Source: Paenibacillus sp. P25
GTDB lineage: Bacteria; Bacillota; Bacilli; Paenibacillales; NBRC-103111
Reading direction: 5' to 3'
DNA: 64,000 bases
Assembly (NCBI GenBank): GCA_024704175.1
Contig: CP085629.1
Location: 2,852,001 to 2,916,000, forward strand
The notes under the pieces are model-generated. The model saw nothing but the letters and a program-made list of their open reading frames with translations, made no database searches and was not told the origin of the DNA. This document shows positions 49,637 through 59,827 of the stretch, piece after piece (the first letter of the stretch is position 1; the number at the start of each line of letters is the position of its first letter). The position numbers and the translations under genes were made by a program.

Positions 49637-49649
49637 TGCCTTCCCTGGG

Positions 49650-51202
49650 CTACAGCCGTTCCGATACGACCTTAGCCTGTGTAAACAGCAGCAAATAATC
49701 GCGCCCGCCCGCTTTGGAGTCCGTTCCCGACATGTTAAAGCCGCCGAACGGATGGACGCCGACGAGTGCCCCTGTGCATTTGCGGTTGAAATACAAATTG
49801 CCGACATGAAATGTTCGTCTAGCCAGCTCCAGATGCTTACGGCTCGCGTGAGAAGACGGCACCCGTGAGCCCAAAATCGGTGTCGTTGGCATAGGCTAGC
49901 GCCTGCTCGAACGAATCCGCCCGATGGAAGGCGACAACCGGTCCGAAAATCTCTTCCTGCGCAATGCGCGCCTTGGGAGCTACCCCTTCAATCACGGTCG
50001 GCGGAATAAAGAATCCGCCCTGCGGTTCCCCCTCCGCTCCTCCGCAGACCAGCTTCCCTTCGGTTTGCCCGATCCCGATATACTGTACGATTTTGCGGTA
50101 AGCCGCCTCATCGATAACCGGGCCGACCGCCGTCTGCGGATCGGCCGGATCACCGACCGCAAGCCGCCCCGCCAGCCCGGCCACCCTCTCCAGCACCGCG
50201 TCATATACATCCCGGTGCACGATCGCCCTGGAGCAGGCGGAGCATTTTTGCCCGGCGAAGCCGAAAGCCGAAGCGGTAATCGCCTCCGCCGCCTGCTCCA
50301 GGTCCGCATTCCGATCCACCACGATCGCGTCCTTCCCGCCCATTTCCGCGATGACCCGCTTGATCCATTTTTGCCCCGGCGCCGTTCGGGCGGCAAGCTC
50401 GTTAATACGCAGGCCGACCTCCCGCGAGCCGGTAAAGCTGATGAACCGCGTCAGCGGGTGTTCCACCAGGATATCACCGACAATCCGGCCCGGACCGGGA
50501 ACAAACTGAACTACACCCTCGGGCAGCCCCGCTTCCTCCAGCGCATCGAGGAATTTGGCGGCGATGACGGGCGTTGGGCTCGCCGGTTTCAGCACCGCCG
50601 TATTCCCGGTCGCTACAGCCGCAGAGGTCATACCGGCCATAATCGCCAGCGGGAAATTCCACGGCGGAATGATCACGCCCACACCGAGCGGGATATAGCT
50701 GAGCTCGTTATCCTCACCCGGGATGCGTATCAGCGGTCGCGGCTCTGCGAGACGCTCCGCTTCTCTGCCGTAAAATTCCAGAAAATCAATCGCTTCCGCC
50801 GTGTCCGCATCGGCTTCGGCCCAGGTTTTTCCCGCTTCGAAGACCATCCAGGCGGAGAACTCGTGCTTCCTCCGGCGAACGACCGCCGCGGTTTTGTACA
50901 GCACCCTGGCGCGTTCGGCGGCCGGAACCCGGCTCCACTCCCCGAACGCTTCGGCAGCGGACCTGCACGGCCTTCTCCGCCGCCGCGGCGTCCGCTTGCG
51001 CCACCCAGCCGACGACCTGCGCCGGATCTGCCGGATTGCGCGAAGCGAAGACGTCCCCGGGCGTTAGCCGCTCCCCGCCGATGATCAGCGGATAGGTCCT
51101 GCCGAAGGCGGCCCGCACCTGATTTAATGCCGCCTCAAACGCTTGGCACGCCGCCGGATTCCGGAAATCGGTCAGCGGCTCATTACGAAACGGTTCCATC
51201 AT
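49650..51202 (-). CDS. rocA: 1-pyrroline-5-carboxylate (glutamate semialdehyde) dehydrogenase (two frameshifts)
   Basis: NAD-dependent aldehyde dehydrogenase turning P5C into glutamate, about 517 residues. N-terminal [33 protein letters not shown]; after a shift near 50960, [20 protein letters not shown] (cofactor), [23 protein letters not shown] (catalytic Glu) and [12 protein letters not shown] (catalytic Cys). After a shift near 49850, [35 protein letters not shown]. It diverges from the proline dehydrogenase/arginase operon, whose products it consumes. ATG 51202 follows GAGGAG. Confidence 0.93.
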
Positions 51203-51259
51203 AAAGACTCCTCCTCGGGTTCTGATCCGGTGTCCATCCGCCCGACTGCCGAATAAGAT

Positions 51260-51287
51260 ATATCAGCTGAAATCGTTGTACTGATAT
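51260..51287. promoter_or_regulatory. Inverted repeat in the rocA / proline dehydrogenase divergent region
   Basis: ATATCAG, 14 nt, CTGATAT: perfect 7-bp arms. The spacer includes TGAAATCGTTGTAC, a 12/14 match to the cre consensus. It is a candidate operator shared by both divergent units. Confidence 0.45.
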
Positions 51288-51343
51288 GTATGCGTGCCCC
51301 GGCATATGCATTACGCATAGGGCTCTGAAGGAGGCGGATAACC

Positions 51344-52263
51344 ATGGACTTAGGCAACCGGATGTTTCGCTTCGCTCTGCTGAAGCTCGCCGGCAACCGG
51401 GCCGTGGAAGCGGCGGCTTTACGTTACGGCCTGCGCCTCGGTGCCGCCCGCTTCGTAGCGGGTGAGACGCTGGAGGAAGCGATGCCGCGCGTGATGGAGC
51501 TGAACCGCAAACGGATTGCGGTTACGCTCGACTTCTTGGGCGAAGGCATCAGCGATCTGAACGAAGCGGCGGCCTGTAAGGATGAATACCTCCGGCTGAT
51601 TGACCGCATCCGTTCAGAAGGCGCGGATGCGAATGTGTCGCTGAAGCCGACCCAAATGGGACTTGCACTCAGCATGGAGGCGGCCTATGCCAACATCCGC
51701 GAAATCGCGCGGCGGGCACAGGATACGGGCAGCTTTGTCCGCCTGGATATGGAAAACTCGCCGTACACGGAAGCGACGATAGCCATCGCAGAGCGGCTGT
51801 ACAGAGAGGGTTTCACCCAATCCGGCACTGTGATTCAAGCGTGCCTGCGCCGAAGCGAGAACGATGTCCGGCGGCTTACGAAGGCTGGAATGAATCTGCG
51901 GCTCGTGAAGGGCGCCTATAAGGAGCCGAAACCACTCGTGTTCCCCGCAAGGGGACGTCGACGAGAGCTTCCTCCGCTTGATGAAGCTGCGACTCCGATC
52001 GGGAGTGTACACCGCCATCGCCACACACGACGAGCGGATCATTGATGAGGCCAAGGCTTTCGTCCGCCAACGGGAGATCCCGCTCCGACTGTTCGAATTT
52101 CAAATGCTGTACGGCATCTCCGCTCCCCCTGCAGGAACGGCTGGCCCGGGAAGGCTACCGGGTGCGTCGCTACGTTCCCTACGGCCGGATGTGGTATCCG
52201 TATTTTGTCCGAAGGCTGGCCGAACGGCCGGCCAATGTATGGTTCATTATCAAAAACTGGTAG
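51344..52263 (+). CDS. Proline dehydrogenase (two frameshifts)
   Basis: FAD-dependent monofunctional enzyme oxidising proline to P5C, about 306 residues. N-terminal [32 protein letters not shown]; core [31 protein letters not shown] and [13 protein letters not shown]. Shifts near 51950 and 52125 move to [27 protein letters not shown], then [38 protein letters not shown] (PutA-like FAD/substrate signature). First gene of the operon with arginase and ornithine aminotransferase; ATG follows GGAGG. Confidence 0.92.
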
Positions 52264-52277
52264 CGGGAGGAAAGCCT

Positions 52278-53202
52278 ATGGATGGTTCAACCAAGCATCC
52301 GATTACGCTGCTGAGCGTTCCTTTCGACTGGGGGGCCGGACGGCGCGGAGCCGGACGGGGACCGGAGTCTATCCTCCACACGGGCCTGGAGCGGAAGCTG
52401 CGGCTGCTCGGTATCGAGGTGGAGACGAATCGAGGGTCGCCGGAAATCATACCTGCTGAGGATACGGCAAAGCCGGCCGATCCGGCACTAAGGCAGTTGA
52501 AGCATTTGGATGCCGTGGCCGAAATGAGTGAAGCGCTGGCTCTCGAGGTATCCGCTTTAGTGAATCGGGGCCGTTTTCCTCTTGTTCTGGGCGGAGACCA
52601 CAGCATCGCGATAGGCACCATTGCCGGTCTCGCCCTGCATTACGAGAAGCTCGGCGTGCTGTGGTTCGACGCTCATTCCGATCTCAACACAGCCGAGACG
52701 AGCCCGACGGGCAACCTCCATGGCATGTCACTGGCCGCTGGGCTCGGGCTCGGCCACGACCGGCTGACGAAGCTGCTCGGCCGCTTCCCCAAGCTTCAGC
52801 CGGAGAACGTTGTGATCATCGGCGCCAGGGATCTGGACTCAGGCGAGAAAACGCGGATCAAGGAGCTCGGCATCCGGTCGCTATACGATGCAGGACATCG
52901 ACAGGCTGGGTATGGCGCGGGTGATGGAGGAGGCTATCCGGCATGTCCAGGGGGCGGATGGCGTCCATGTCAGCTTCGATATCGACTGCGTCGATCCCGG
53001 CGAAGCGCCCGGAACCGGCACGCCCGTCAAAGGAGGCATGAGCTACAGGGAGTCGCATTTTGCATTGGAGCTGCTGCAGGAAGCGGGGATCGTCACGTCC
53101 GCGGAGCTTGTGGAGGTGAACCCGTCGCTCGACACCGACGGACGAACGTCCCGTCTGGCCGCGGAGCTGATCTGCTCGCTGCTCGGCGAGACGATACTCT
53201 AA
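52278..53202 (+). CDS. rocF: Arginase (frameshifted)
   Basis: Mn-dependent hydrolase, arginine to ornithine and urea, about 308 residues. LLSVPFDWGAGRRGAGRGPE opens it; metal motifs FPLVLGGDHSIAIG, LWFDAHSDLNT, then, after a shift near 52883, VSFDIDCVDPGEAPGTGTPV, and the catalytic Glu in TSAELVEVNPSLD. ATG 52278 follows GGGAGG. Its product feeds the ornithine aminotransferase encoded 12 nt downstream. Confidence 0.95.
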
Positions 53203-53214
53203 GGAGGCCCATGT

Positions 53215-54405
53215 ATGACAAGCTCTTCCGAAGTGATTCGAATCAGCGAAAGGCTTGGAGCGCCGAACTATAGACCGCTCCCCGTCGTTATTGCCAAAGC
53301 CGAGGGCGTGTGGGTGGAGGATCCCGAGGGCAACCGGTATATGGATATGCTGAGCGCCTATTCCGCACTCAACCAGGGTCATCGCCACCCCGCCATCCTC
53401 CGCGCGCTGCAGGAGCAGGCCGCCAAGGTAACCCTGACATCCCGGGCGTTCCACAGCGAGCCGCTCGCCTCGTTCTACGAGAAGCTGTCGGCTTATACAG
53501 GCAAGCCCATGATTCTGCCGATGAACACAGGCGCAGAAGCGGTGGAGAGCGCCGTTAAAGCAGCCCGCCGCTGGGCTTACCGCCATAAAGGCGTTCCCGA
53601 CGGCCAGGCGGAGATCATCGTCTGCGAGGGCAATTTCCACGGGCGGACGGTGACGGTCACCTCCTTCTCCTCCGCCGAGGAGTACAAGCGGCAGTTCGGC
53701 CCTTTTACGCCCGGGTTCACCCTGGTGCCCTATGGGAACATCGAAGCGTTGGAGCGAGCCGTCACACCGAATACGGCCGCCTTTCTCATCGAGCCGATTC
53801 AGGGCGAAGCCGGCATCATCATACCGCCGGACGGCTACTTGCGGGAAGCGGCCGCTCTCTGCAAGCGGCACCGGGTGCTGCTGATCGCCGATGAAATTCA
53901 GACCGGGTTCGGCCGGACCGGTTACCGCTTTGCCTGCGATGCGGAACAGGTCGAGCCCGACGTCTACCTTCTCGGCAAGGCGCTGGGAGGCGGCGTGTTC
54001 CCGGTCTCCGCGGTAGCGGCAAATACCGAGATTCTGGAAGTGCTGGACGCAGGTTCTCACGGCTCGACCTTCGGCGGCAATCCGCTGGCCTGTGCGGTGG
54101 CTATAGCTGCGCTTCAGGTGACTTTGGACGAACGGCTCGCCGAACGCTCCCTGGAGCTTGGGGCTTATTTTACCGGACTGCTGCAGCGCCTTCGCAGCCC
54201 ATTGATTCAAGAAATCCGCGGGCGCGGGCTATTCATCGGCCTCGAGCTTTCCGTACCGGCCCGGCCTTATTGCGAGGAACTGCTCCAAGCCGGCCTTCTC
54301 TGCAAAGACACGCACGAGCGGACGATACGCTTCGCCCCGCCGCTCATCATTACCCGGGAAGAGCTGGATTGGGCCTATGAGCGGATCCGCAAGGTATTCG
54401 CTTAG
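53215..54405 (+). CDS. rocD: Ornithine aminotransferase
   Basis: A 396-residue class III PLP aminotransferase making glutamate-5-semialdehyde (P5C) from ornithine. [67 protein letters not shown] and the PLP lysine in [15 protein letters not shown]. The length is that of Bacillus RocD. The frame is intact. Together with proline dehydrogenase, arginase and rocA it completes arginine and proline conversion to glutamate. Confidence 0.95.
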   Translation: MTSSSEVIRISERLGAPNYRPLPVVIAKAEGVWVEDPEGNRYMDMLSAYSALNQGHRHPAILRALQEQAAKVTLTSRAFHSEPLASFYEKLSAYTGKPMILPMNTGAEAVESAVKAARRWAYRHKGVPDGQAEIIVCEGNFHGRTVTVTSFSSAEEYKRQFGPFTPGFTLVPYGNIEALERAVTPNTAAFLIEPIQGEAGIIIPPDGYLREAAALCKRHRVLLIADEIQTGFGRTGYRFACDAEQVEPDVYLLGKALGGGVFPVSAVAANTEILEVLDAGSHGSTFGGNPLACAVAIAALQVTLDERLAERSLELGAYFTGLLQRLRSPLIQEIRGRGLFIGLELSVPARPYCEELLQAGLLCKDTHERTIRFAPPLIITREELDWAYERIRKVFA

Positions 54406-54439
54406 CCAAGGCCGAAGGCATTAACCGAAACCTCATAAT

Positions 54440-54463
54440 AACCGGGGAAACCCGGTTTTTTTG
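54440..54463 (+). terminator. rocD operon terminator
   Basis: AACCGGG, GAAA loop, CCCGGTT, then TTTTTT. Confidence 0.9.
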
Positions 54464-54646
54464 TTGGTTCATTCGGCAGAAACCGCTTGTAATACGAACG
54501 ATTCGACATTCCGTCATCCTCCGCATTCGTTTCTGACCGCCAAAAAAGTTTACCCGAATCGCACCGGTTAAGCAGGAATTCATCGTCCAATACAGAATTC
54601 CAATTATATACATCCATTAATATTCGTCGGGAGTTGGTGTTCCACA

Positions 54647-56271
54647 ATGAACGGTAACTGGCTCTACGTTGTATATACAGGGTTACTTTCCGCTTTTTCC
54701 ATCTATTTCGACAAAACGCCGAGTCCTCTAATGTTACTCCTGCTGGCCGCAGTCTATATCGTATGCCTGATGGCGGTGACCCGCCTTCCGTCCAAGCTTC
54801 CGCTGGAGCTGATCGCCCTGGCCGGCTTTCATGCCTTATGCGCAACCGATCTGATCCTGCCGCTCTATATCTTTCATATGATTCGCGAATTCCAACATCC
54901 CCGCTGGCATTCCTTTGCCGGTCAGCTTTGGTCGCCCGTCGCTTATATCGCCGTCACCCTCACCTACAAGGACTATACCTGGCTCCGCACCGGCTACACC
55001 CTTTTCCTGGCAGGAAGCTTATGGTCCATTGCTTATCTGTTCCGAAGCTATATCAGCGACGTCGAGAAGCAAAAGCAGCTATTAACCAACGAAAAAAAAC
55101 ATCTGAGCACCCATGACGATTTAACCGGCTTGTACAATTACCAGGAATTTCACCGGCGGCTCGAACGTCTGGTCGAATCCGGCAGTCCTGTCGTCTTGGT
55201 GATGATCGATTGCAAGGATTTGAAGTCTTTAAATACGACCAACGGTTTTCAGGGGTCAATATGATTTTGAAGCAGGCCGCCCAGCTGCTGAGGATTATGT
55301 TCCCCGATGCATCGCTGATCAGCCGGTACGGCGGAGATGAGTTTGCCATCGTGGTGGAAGCCCGGGACAAAGAGAACAGCATGAATGCGATCACCCAGCC
55401 GCTGGCCTCCGAATTTCCAAAGTTGACCGGCATCGAGATCAACTTCGGCATGGCCTGTTATCCCGAAGACGGAAACTCCAAGGACGACTTGATTCTGGTC
55501 GCCGAGCGAACGTTATATTTGATGAAGAGGGAGACCTGGCTGAAGCGCGAGGAGCATATGCTGAGGTCGGAGAAGCTGCGGGTCGTCGGGGAGCTTGCCT
55601 CCGGTATGGCGCACGAAATCCGGAACCCGCTTACAACGATTAAGGGATTCCTGCAGTTATCCAAAGCGGGGAATTACAACATTCAGCCCTGGTACGATCT
55701 GATCATGGATGAAATCAACCGGATGAGCATGCTCACCGCCGAATTTCTCCAATTCTCGAGGCCGCATGTAACCCAGTACCGGGTGCAGTCGCTGCAAAGC
55801 TGCGTTCACCGGGTCATCTCCCTACTGGATTCGGAATCGACCCGGCTCGGCCATCAGATCCGTTTTGAAAGCCTGGAAGAGCCTGTGCTCATCCTGATGG
55901 ACCAGGATAAGATGCTGCAGCTTTTGCTCAATCTGGTGAAAAATGCGTTTGAGGCCATTCCCGAACAGGGCATCGTCAGTATCCGGCTGAGTCTTGCAGA
56001 CCGAGATGCCATTCTGGAAATTCAAGATAACGGCAAAGGCATTCCTGAATCGGAGCTCGATAAAATCTTCATTCCGTTCTACACCACCAAAGATTCCGGT
56101 ACGGGCCTGGGCCTCTCCATTTGCCACAAAATCGTCCAAGACCATGAAGGCACGATCGAAGTGGAGAGCGAGCTCGGCAAAGGTACGAAGTTTACGATTA
56201 CACTCCCGGTTCAATCCCCCGATTCAACCAGCGCTTCCGTTAAAAAAGGCGAGTTGTCCATCTACGCATAA
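54647..56271 (+). CDS. Membrane GGDEF-like/histidine kinase hybrid (frameshifted)
   Basis: About 541 residues. Five or six membrane helices (1-140), then a GGDEF domain: HDDLTGLYNYQEFHRRLERL ... SRYGGDEFAIV. A HisKA/HATPase kinase follows: GMAHEIRNPLTTIKGFLQL (phospho-His), NLVKNAFEAIP (N box), IQDNGKGIPESE, TGLGLSICHKIVQDHEG. The kinase half resembles sporulation kinases such as KinB/KinE. The frame shifts at GGGG 55252-55255. Restored, the cyclase site reads MIDCKDLKSLN and NGFQGVN, so the usual GHxxGD is degenerate although GGDEF is intact. The GGDEF domain may sense c-di-GMP or GTP rather than make c-di-GMP. Confidence 0.85.
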
Positions 56272-56758
56272 ACCCGGCGGCGGAAGCCCGTTTCTTGGCG
56301 GAGGCTTGCTCCGTTGCCGCGCTGAGCCAGCCGATTGCAATGCCGAGCAGCGCCCCGCCGGCCACTTCCGCCGGAAGATGGCCGAGCTTTTCCTCGAGCT
56401 CCTTCTCCATTCGGGGATGAGAATAAGGGGCGTGCTCCTCCGTTAATTTGATCACCGTTTCCTCCAGTTCGTTCACTTCCGTGGCAATCAGGCCGGCATG
56501 CCGGCGGATGCCCATGGCATCGAACATGACAACGACGCTGAACATGGCGGCGAGCGAAAAATAAGGCGAGGAAAAGCCCTTTTTCACCCCCATATAGGTG
56601 GCCAGGGAGGCGACACCCGCCGAATGGGAGCTCGGCATGCCCCCGGTTCGGAACAGATCGGACCATTCCCATTTTCCCGTTTCCTCGATCCGCTTGGGAA
56701 TCTTGATGGCCTGTGCAATAACAACACTGGCCAAGGACGTCCATAACGCCCGGTTCAT
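56240..56758 (-). CDS. Divergent PAP2 / DUF212 membrane protein (YuiD-like)
   Basis: 172 residues. The PAP2-like signature TGGMPSSHSAGVASLATYMG and DAMGIRRHAG with ELEETVIKLTEEHAPYS are typical of DUF212. Several membrane helices. These are related to lipid phosphatases, but no reaction is known. ATG 56758 follows GAGGTG; the 3' end overlaps the kinase gene by 32 nt (convergent). Confidence 0.88.
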   Translation of the reverse strand: MNRALWTSLASVVIAQAIKIPKRIEETGKWEWSDLFRTGGMPSSHSAGVASLATYMGVKKGFSSPYFSLAAMFSVVVMFDAMGIRRHAGLIATEVNELEETVIKLTEEHAPYSHPRMEKELEEKLGHLPAEVAGGALLGIAIGWLSAATEQASAKKRASAAGFMRRWTTRLF

Positions 56759-56816
56759 TGCCATCACCTCAAGGTTAGCATCCGAATTCCCCGGATTTCT
56801 ATACCCCAAGTCCCAG

Positions 56817-58265
56817 TTATCTAGGCTTTAAAAAAGGTCGCTGTCCGAATCGTTCCAAATGAACGACATGCCGGTCCATTCGCACAGTTCCGCGGCGGCC
56901 ATCGCCGGGGATCCCCAGGGTGTGCCAGATCTTTATGCATCTGGACGATTCGGCCATCCACCTCCACGGTATGTTCCGAGTCCTTTCGCAAACGGACCGT
57001 ATGGGAATTCATCCGGATCACGGTCTCCTGATCGGTGCTTTCTTTAGGGTCTTGAATCAAGCTCACGGGAATCCACAGCGTTCCATCCTTTTCCTTCCGG
57101 AATTCCGAAGCCCCTCGCTGTTTGCCGTTGATAAACAGATGAACCAGCGGCCAGCGCACCATCCCTTCTTTTCGAAGTACATAAAGAAGGCCCTGCTTCT
57201 CCCAGGGGGCGGTATATCGCTCAGCCGGCCCGATAGATTATCCGCCTCATACCAATTGGCATACAGCGGGGACTGCACAAGCAAACGCTCCGTTTCGTCA
57301 TACGCCCAAATAGCCAAATGCATATAAGCGGTGTCCTTGCGGCCGATCCCTTCCGGCCATTCCAGTTCGCACCGGGCGGTCTCGCCGTTCTCCGCGCATA
57401 AGGCTCCTTTGATGCTGACCGGCATCGTTTCATCTCCTCCGAAGGCGACCGAATGGACGGCATACCGGACCGGGTCCGTCTTCGCTTCTTCTCTTACCGC
57501 TTGAAATTCAACCTGAAGCACGGCTCCGTTTTCCTGCTCAACAATCCTGAGTTCTTTCACTTCCGGCTCGCGAAGAGGTGTTTTATGCGTTAATCCTGCG
57601 GCCTTTTCCCAATACTCCCTCACGGCAGGGAGCAAGCCGACCGGCGGAATATACTCATTCTCATGGCGTAAATAATTAATCAGCTCCTCCGGACGGTCCG
57701 GGGGCTTCAGGGCGCCGGTTCCGAAGAGCAGTACATAATCCTCGGCCATAATTTCGCCCGGATCCCATTTGTGAACGTCCGGTAGCGGGCTGCCCGCCCA
57801 GCGGATAGGATACCCGCCGAGCCCGCGCAGCTTGGACCATACATTCGTTTCTTTCAATTCAGGCGGGTAGATCCCTTCCTGCTTTTTCAACCAATAATAG
57901 GTGAAATGATGTCCGTATTCATGGATGAAGGTTCGCTCCACCGGAAGAGCGTCCACCTCGAAAAGACGGATGGTCCGCTCCCGTTCGTTATAATTACCGA
58001 TCCTTGGGCCGTATAAACCCCTGCTTTTCTCCGGATAAAGGATGACCCGCTCCAATACCGCCAGTTCCTCCCCATGCTCGCATAGCAGCAGCGGCTGATA
58101 CAGCTCTTCGAGCCTTTCACGGCTCCAGAGCTCGCTGTAGCTGATAAATTGAATCCCTTCCGGGGAAATGAACGTGACCGAAGGGCGGTCTTCCTCTGCC
58201 AACACATGTTTTGCCGCCAAGCTCATACATATAAAGCAAAACAACCACATCCCCCAACCCCTCAT
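56817..58265 (-). CDS. Secreted HExxH metallopeptidase-like protein with C-terminal stalk domain (two frameshifts)
   Basis: About 483 residues. A signal peptide is followed by a zincin-like domain: FIHEYGHHFTYYW (His115, Glu116, His119) and, about 55 residues on, DPGEIMAEDYVLLFG as a likely glutamate ligand. A beta-rich middle follows (VRYAVHSVAFGGDETMPVSI). After a shift near 57165, a copper-amine-oxidase-N type domain: PLVHLFINGKQRGASEFRKE, KDGTLWIPVSLIQD, EVDGRIVQMHKDLA; a shift near 56905 leads to the tail ending FLKPR at 56817. No close family recognised. An amyO-identical cre lies just upstream. Confidence 0.75.
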
Positions 58266-58290
58266 CCGCTCAGCTCCAGCTCCAAGGATT

Positions 58291-58304
58291 TGTTAACGCT
58301 TACA
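58291..58304 (-). promoter_or_regulatory. Perfect cre (CcpA) site upstream of the metallopeptidase gene
   Basis: TGTAAGCGTTAACA on the minus strand matches the cre consensus at all 14 positions and equals the Bacillus subtilis amyE operator amyO. It lies a few nt downstream of a TATAAT on the same strand and 26 nt from the start codon, so CcpA binding should repress initiation. Confidence 0.85.
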
Positions 58305-58472
58305 TCCCTTATTATATTCCTTGCATCTGCCCGATTTTCCTTCAATCGTTTTAAAAAATTTACAAAAAACCCTTTGCGCGTGCTATGGCTGGCCCAAAAA
58401 GTGTGAACTTGGGAAAGAGAGGTTGTAAGGGGCGTGAGGTAACTTAAATTCAGGCATACCCGTTCACAGGAA

Positions 58473-58540
58473 AAATGTAAAGGAGCGGCTTGAAAACGGG
58501 GATTTCCCACAGCCCAAGACGAATGCTGCCGCTCCTTCGT
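58473..58540 (-). terminator. Terminator of the DUF1811 gene
   Basis: AAGGAGCGGC pairs with GCCGCTCCTT on the minus strand around a loop of about 40 nt, followed by TACATTTTT. Confidence 0.65.
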
Positions 58541-58553
58541 ACAAAATGGAATG

Positions 58554-58883
58554 TTACAGCCGGGACAGCATGGAAATCGGGAAGCTTGCTTCCGGGTCGT
58601 CGCCCATTCTCCCCCAGGCCATGATCCCATTAATGTATTCGACCTCAAACGGGAGCCGCTGGCCATCCACTTTATAAAGGCCGGGAGGAAAATCCTCCTT
58701 ATTCAGCGTGTAGGCCTTAGCCGTCAAATACTTCCGTTCCAGCACGGCTCTTTGGCTGAGGAACTCCGCCTTATCCATTTCCCCGCGGATCTGCTTCATC
58801 TCGGCTTCCAGCTCTTCCTTCGACATTTGGCTGTACAGCTTCTTCAACCTGCTTCCCACCTTTTCTTCGACAGCTTTTCGCAT
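58554..58883 (-). CDS. DUF1811 family protein (YfhH-like)
   Basis: 109 residues. Helical N-terminal half (SKEELEAEMKQIRGEMDKAE, AVLERKYLTAKAYTL) and a beta C-terminal half (FPPGLYKVDGQRLPFEVEYI, NGIMAWGR ... FPISMLSRL), the layout of YfhH. Function unknown. ATG follows AGGAG. Frame intact. Confidence 0.88.
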   Translation of the reverse strand: MRKAVEEKVGSRLKKLYSQMSKEELEAEMKQIRGEMDKAEFLSQRAVLERKYLTAKAYTLNKEDFPPGLYKVDGQRLPFEVEYINGIMAWGRMGDDPEASFPISMLSRL

Positions 58884-59046
58884 GTTCTCCTAAAAAATGA
58901 TTTCATACGCCACGAATCGCCGTTATGATGTTAACTTCATATCCGGTTTTCACGATTCATGTCAGAAAACGTAACAATATTTTAATAGAATTTTCATGTA
59001 TATCCGTTATAATAGAATTAAATCTGATAGAGGAGGAAAAAAGCAA

Positions 59047-59274
59047 ATGACAACGGAATTATGCTTTCACAACCGTAAAATTCCCGTAAGCTTCATTTCC
59101 AGCGACCAAAAGGCGATTCCCCGGCTGATCAGTGTACTTGAGAATACAAGATCCCGCACGGAAAGCTCGGATCCATCCTACCTCAATCAAATCGAACGGA
59201 TCGAAATTATAGGAAACAACGCCATTTTGCATCGCAGTGAAGAAAACGATTCCATTCAACTTCCGCTCTATTAA
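59047..59274 (+). CDS. Small hypothetical protein, 75 residues
   Basis: ATG 59047 has a strong GAGGAGG site. MTTELCFHNRKIPVSFISSD, LISVLENTRSRTESSDPS and YLNQIERIEIIGNNAILHRS: a soluble alpha/beta protein with no family recognised. Its stop codon lies in the terminator loop, so the transcript is tightly bounded and the gene is likely real. Confidence 0.7.
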   Translation: MTTELCFHNRKIPVSFISSDQKAIPRLISVLENTRSRTESSDPSYLNQIERIEIIGNNAILHRSEENDSIQLPLY

Positions 59275-59288
59275 AGAGCGGTTTTTTG
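59262..59288 (+). terminator. Terminator overlapping the stop codon of the 75-residue gene
   Basis: CCGCTCT, loop ATTAA containing the TAA stop, AGAGCGG, then TTTTTT. Confidence 0.85.
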
Positions 59289-59377
59289 TGCCTTTCATCC
59301 TGTTGCCCGGGATGCGGGTTTAAGTTATCATGATTTCTGGAATATATTCATCCTACGGTAAAAGGAATGGGAGACCG

Positions 59378-59827
59378 ATGGTTACCGATAACAACAAGCG
59401 CAGCTTCTTCCGGGTTTCCTTTCGTCACCCGCTGGGAGGCGAAGTGAAGCTTATCGGATGGAAGGACCGGAACCCGGATTTCTTGGAGACGAAGGCCGCC
59501 ATCCTGGATCTCAGCGCAGGCGGAGCCCGGATCTTGACCGCCGCCCCGCTTCCTGAAGAACCGGGTCTGCTGGTCGAGCTTCGATTCACGGCCCTTGGCG
59601 TGCTGTACCGCCCGATCGGGCTCGTTGTCCGCACCCTTCTTCCTGTGGAAGGTCAATATGAGTACAGTATCCAATTCTCGCTGAACGAACCGGACACGGC
59701 CGCCCTTACCGGTATGCTCAATCAACTGGCGATCAAGCTTCGCAAGACGCCGACGCCGTCGAACTGCAGCTTTTGCACGGAAGAAGAGCTGACCGCTTTC
59801 CATTCTTTAGCCCTTGGGAATTCCTGA
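59378..59827 (+). CDS. PilZ-domain protein
   Basis: 149 residues. The c-di-GMP binding motifs are present: RSFFR (RxxxR) near residue 7 and DLSAGGARI (D/NxSxxG) near residue 47, then a beta-barrel (LLVELRFTALGVLYRPIGLV). It probably binds c-di-GMP and acts through protein contacts. ATG 59378 follows GGGAG. It lies 3 kb from the GGDEF/kinase hybrid and overlaps the convergent gene by 21 nt. Confidence 0.85.
   Translation: MVTDNNKRSFFRVSFRHPLGGEVKLIGWKDRNPDFLETKAAILDLSAGGARILTAAPLPEEPGLLVELRFTALGVLYRPIGLVVRTLLPVEGQYEYSIQFSLNEPDTAALTGMLNQLAIKLRKTPTPSNCSFCTEEELTAFHSLALGNS

Noticed and set aside
51203..51343. Sigma-54 promoter for the proline/arginine genes
   Set aside because: No GG-N10-GC core is present in either direction; the closest GG and GC pairs have wrong spacing.
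54402..54845. 147-codon minus-strand frame over the rocD terminator and kinase start
   Set aside because: It reads through a strong terminator hairpin and the kinase start, and its composition is random.
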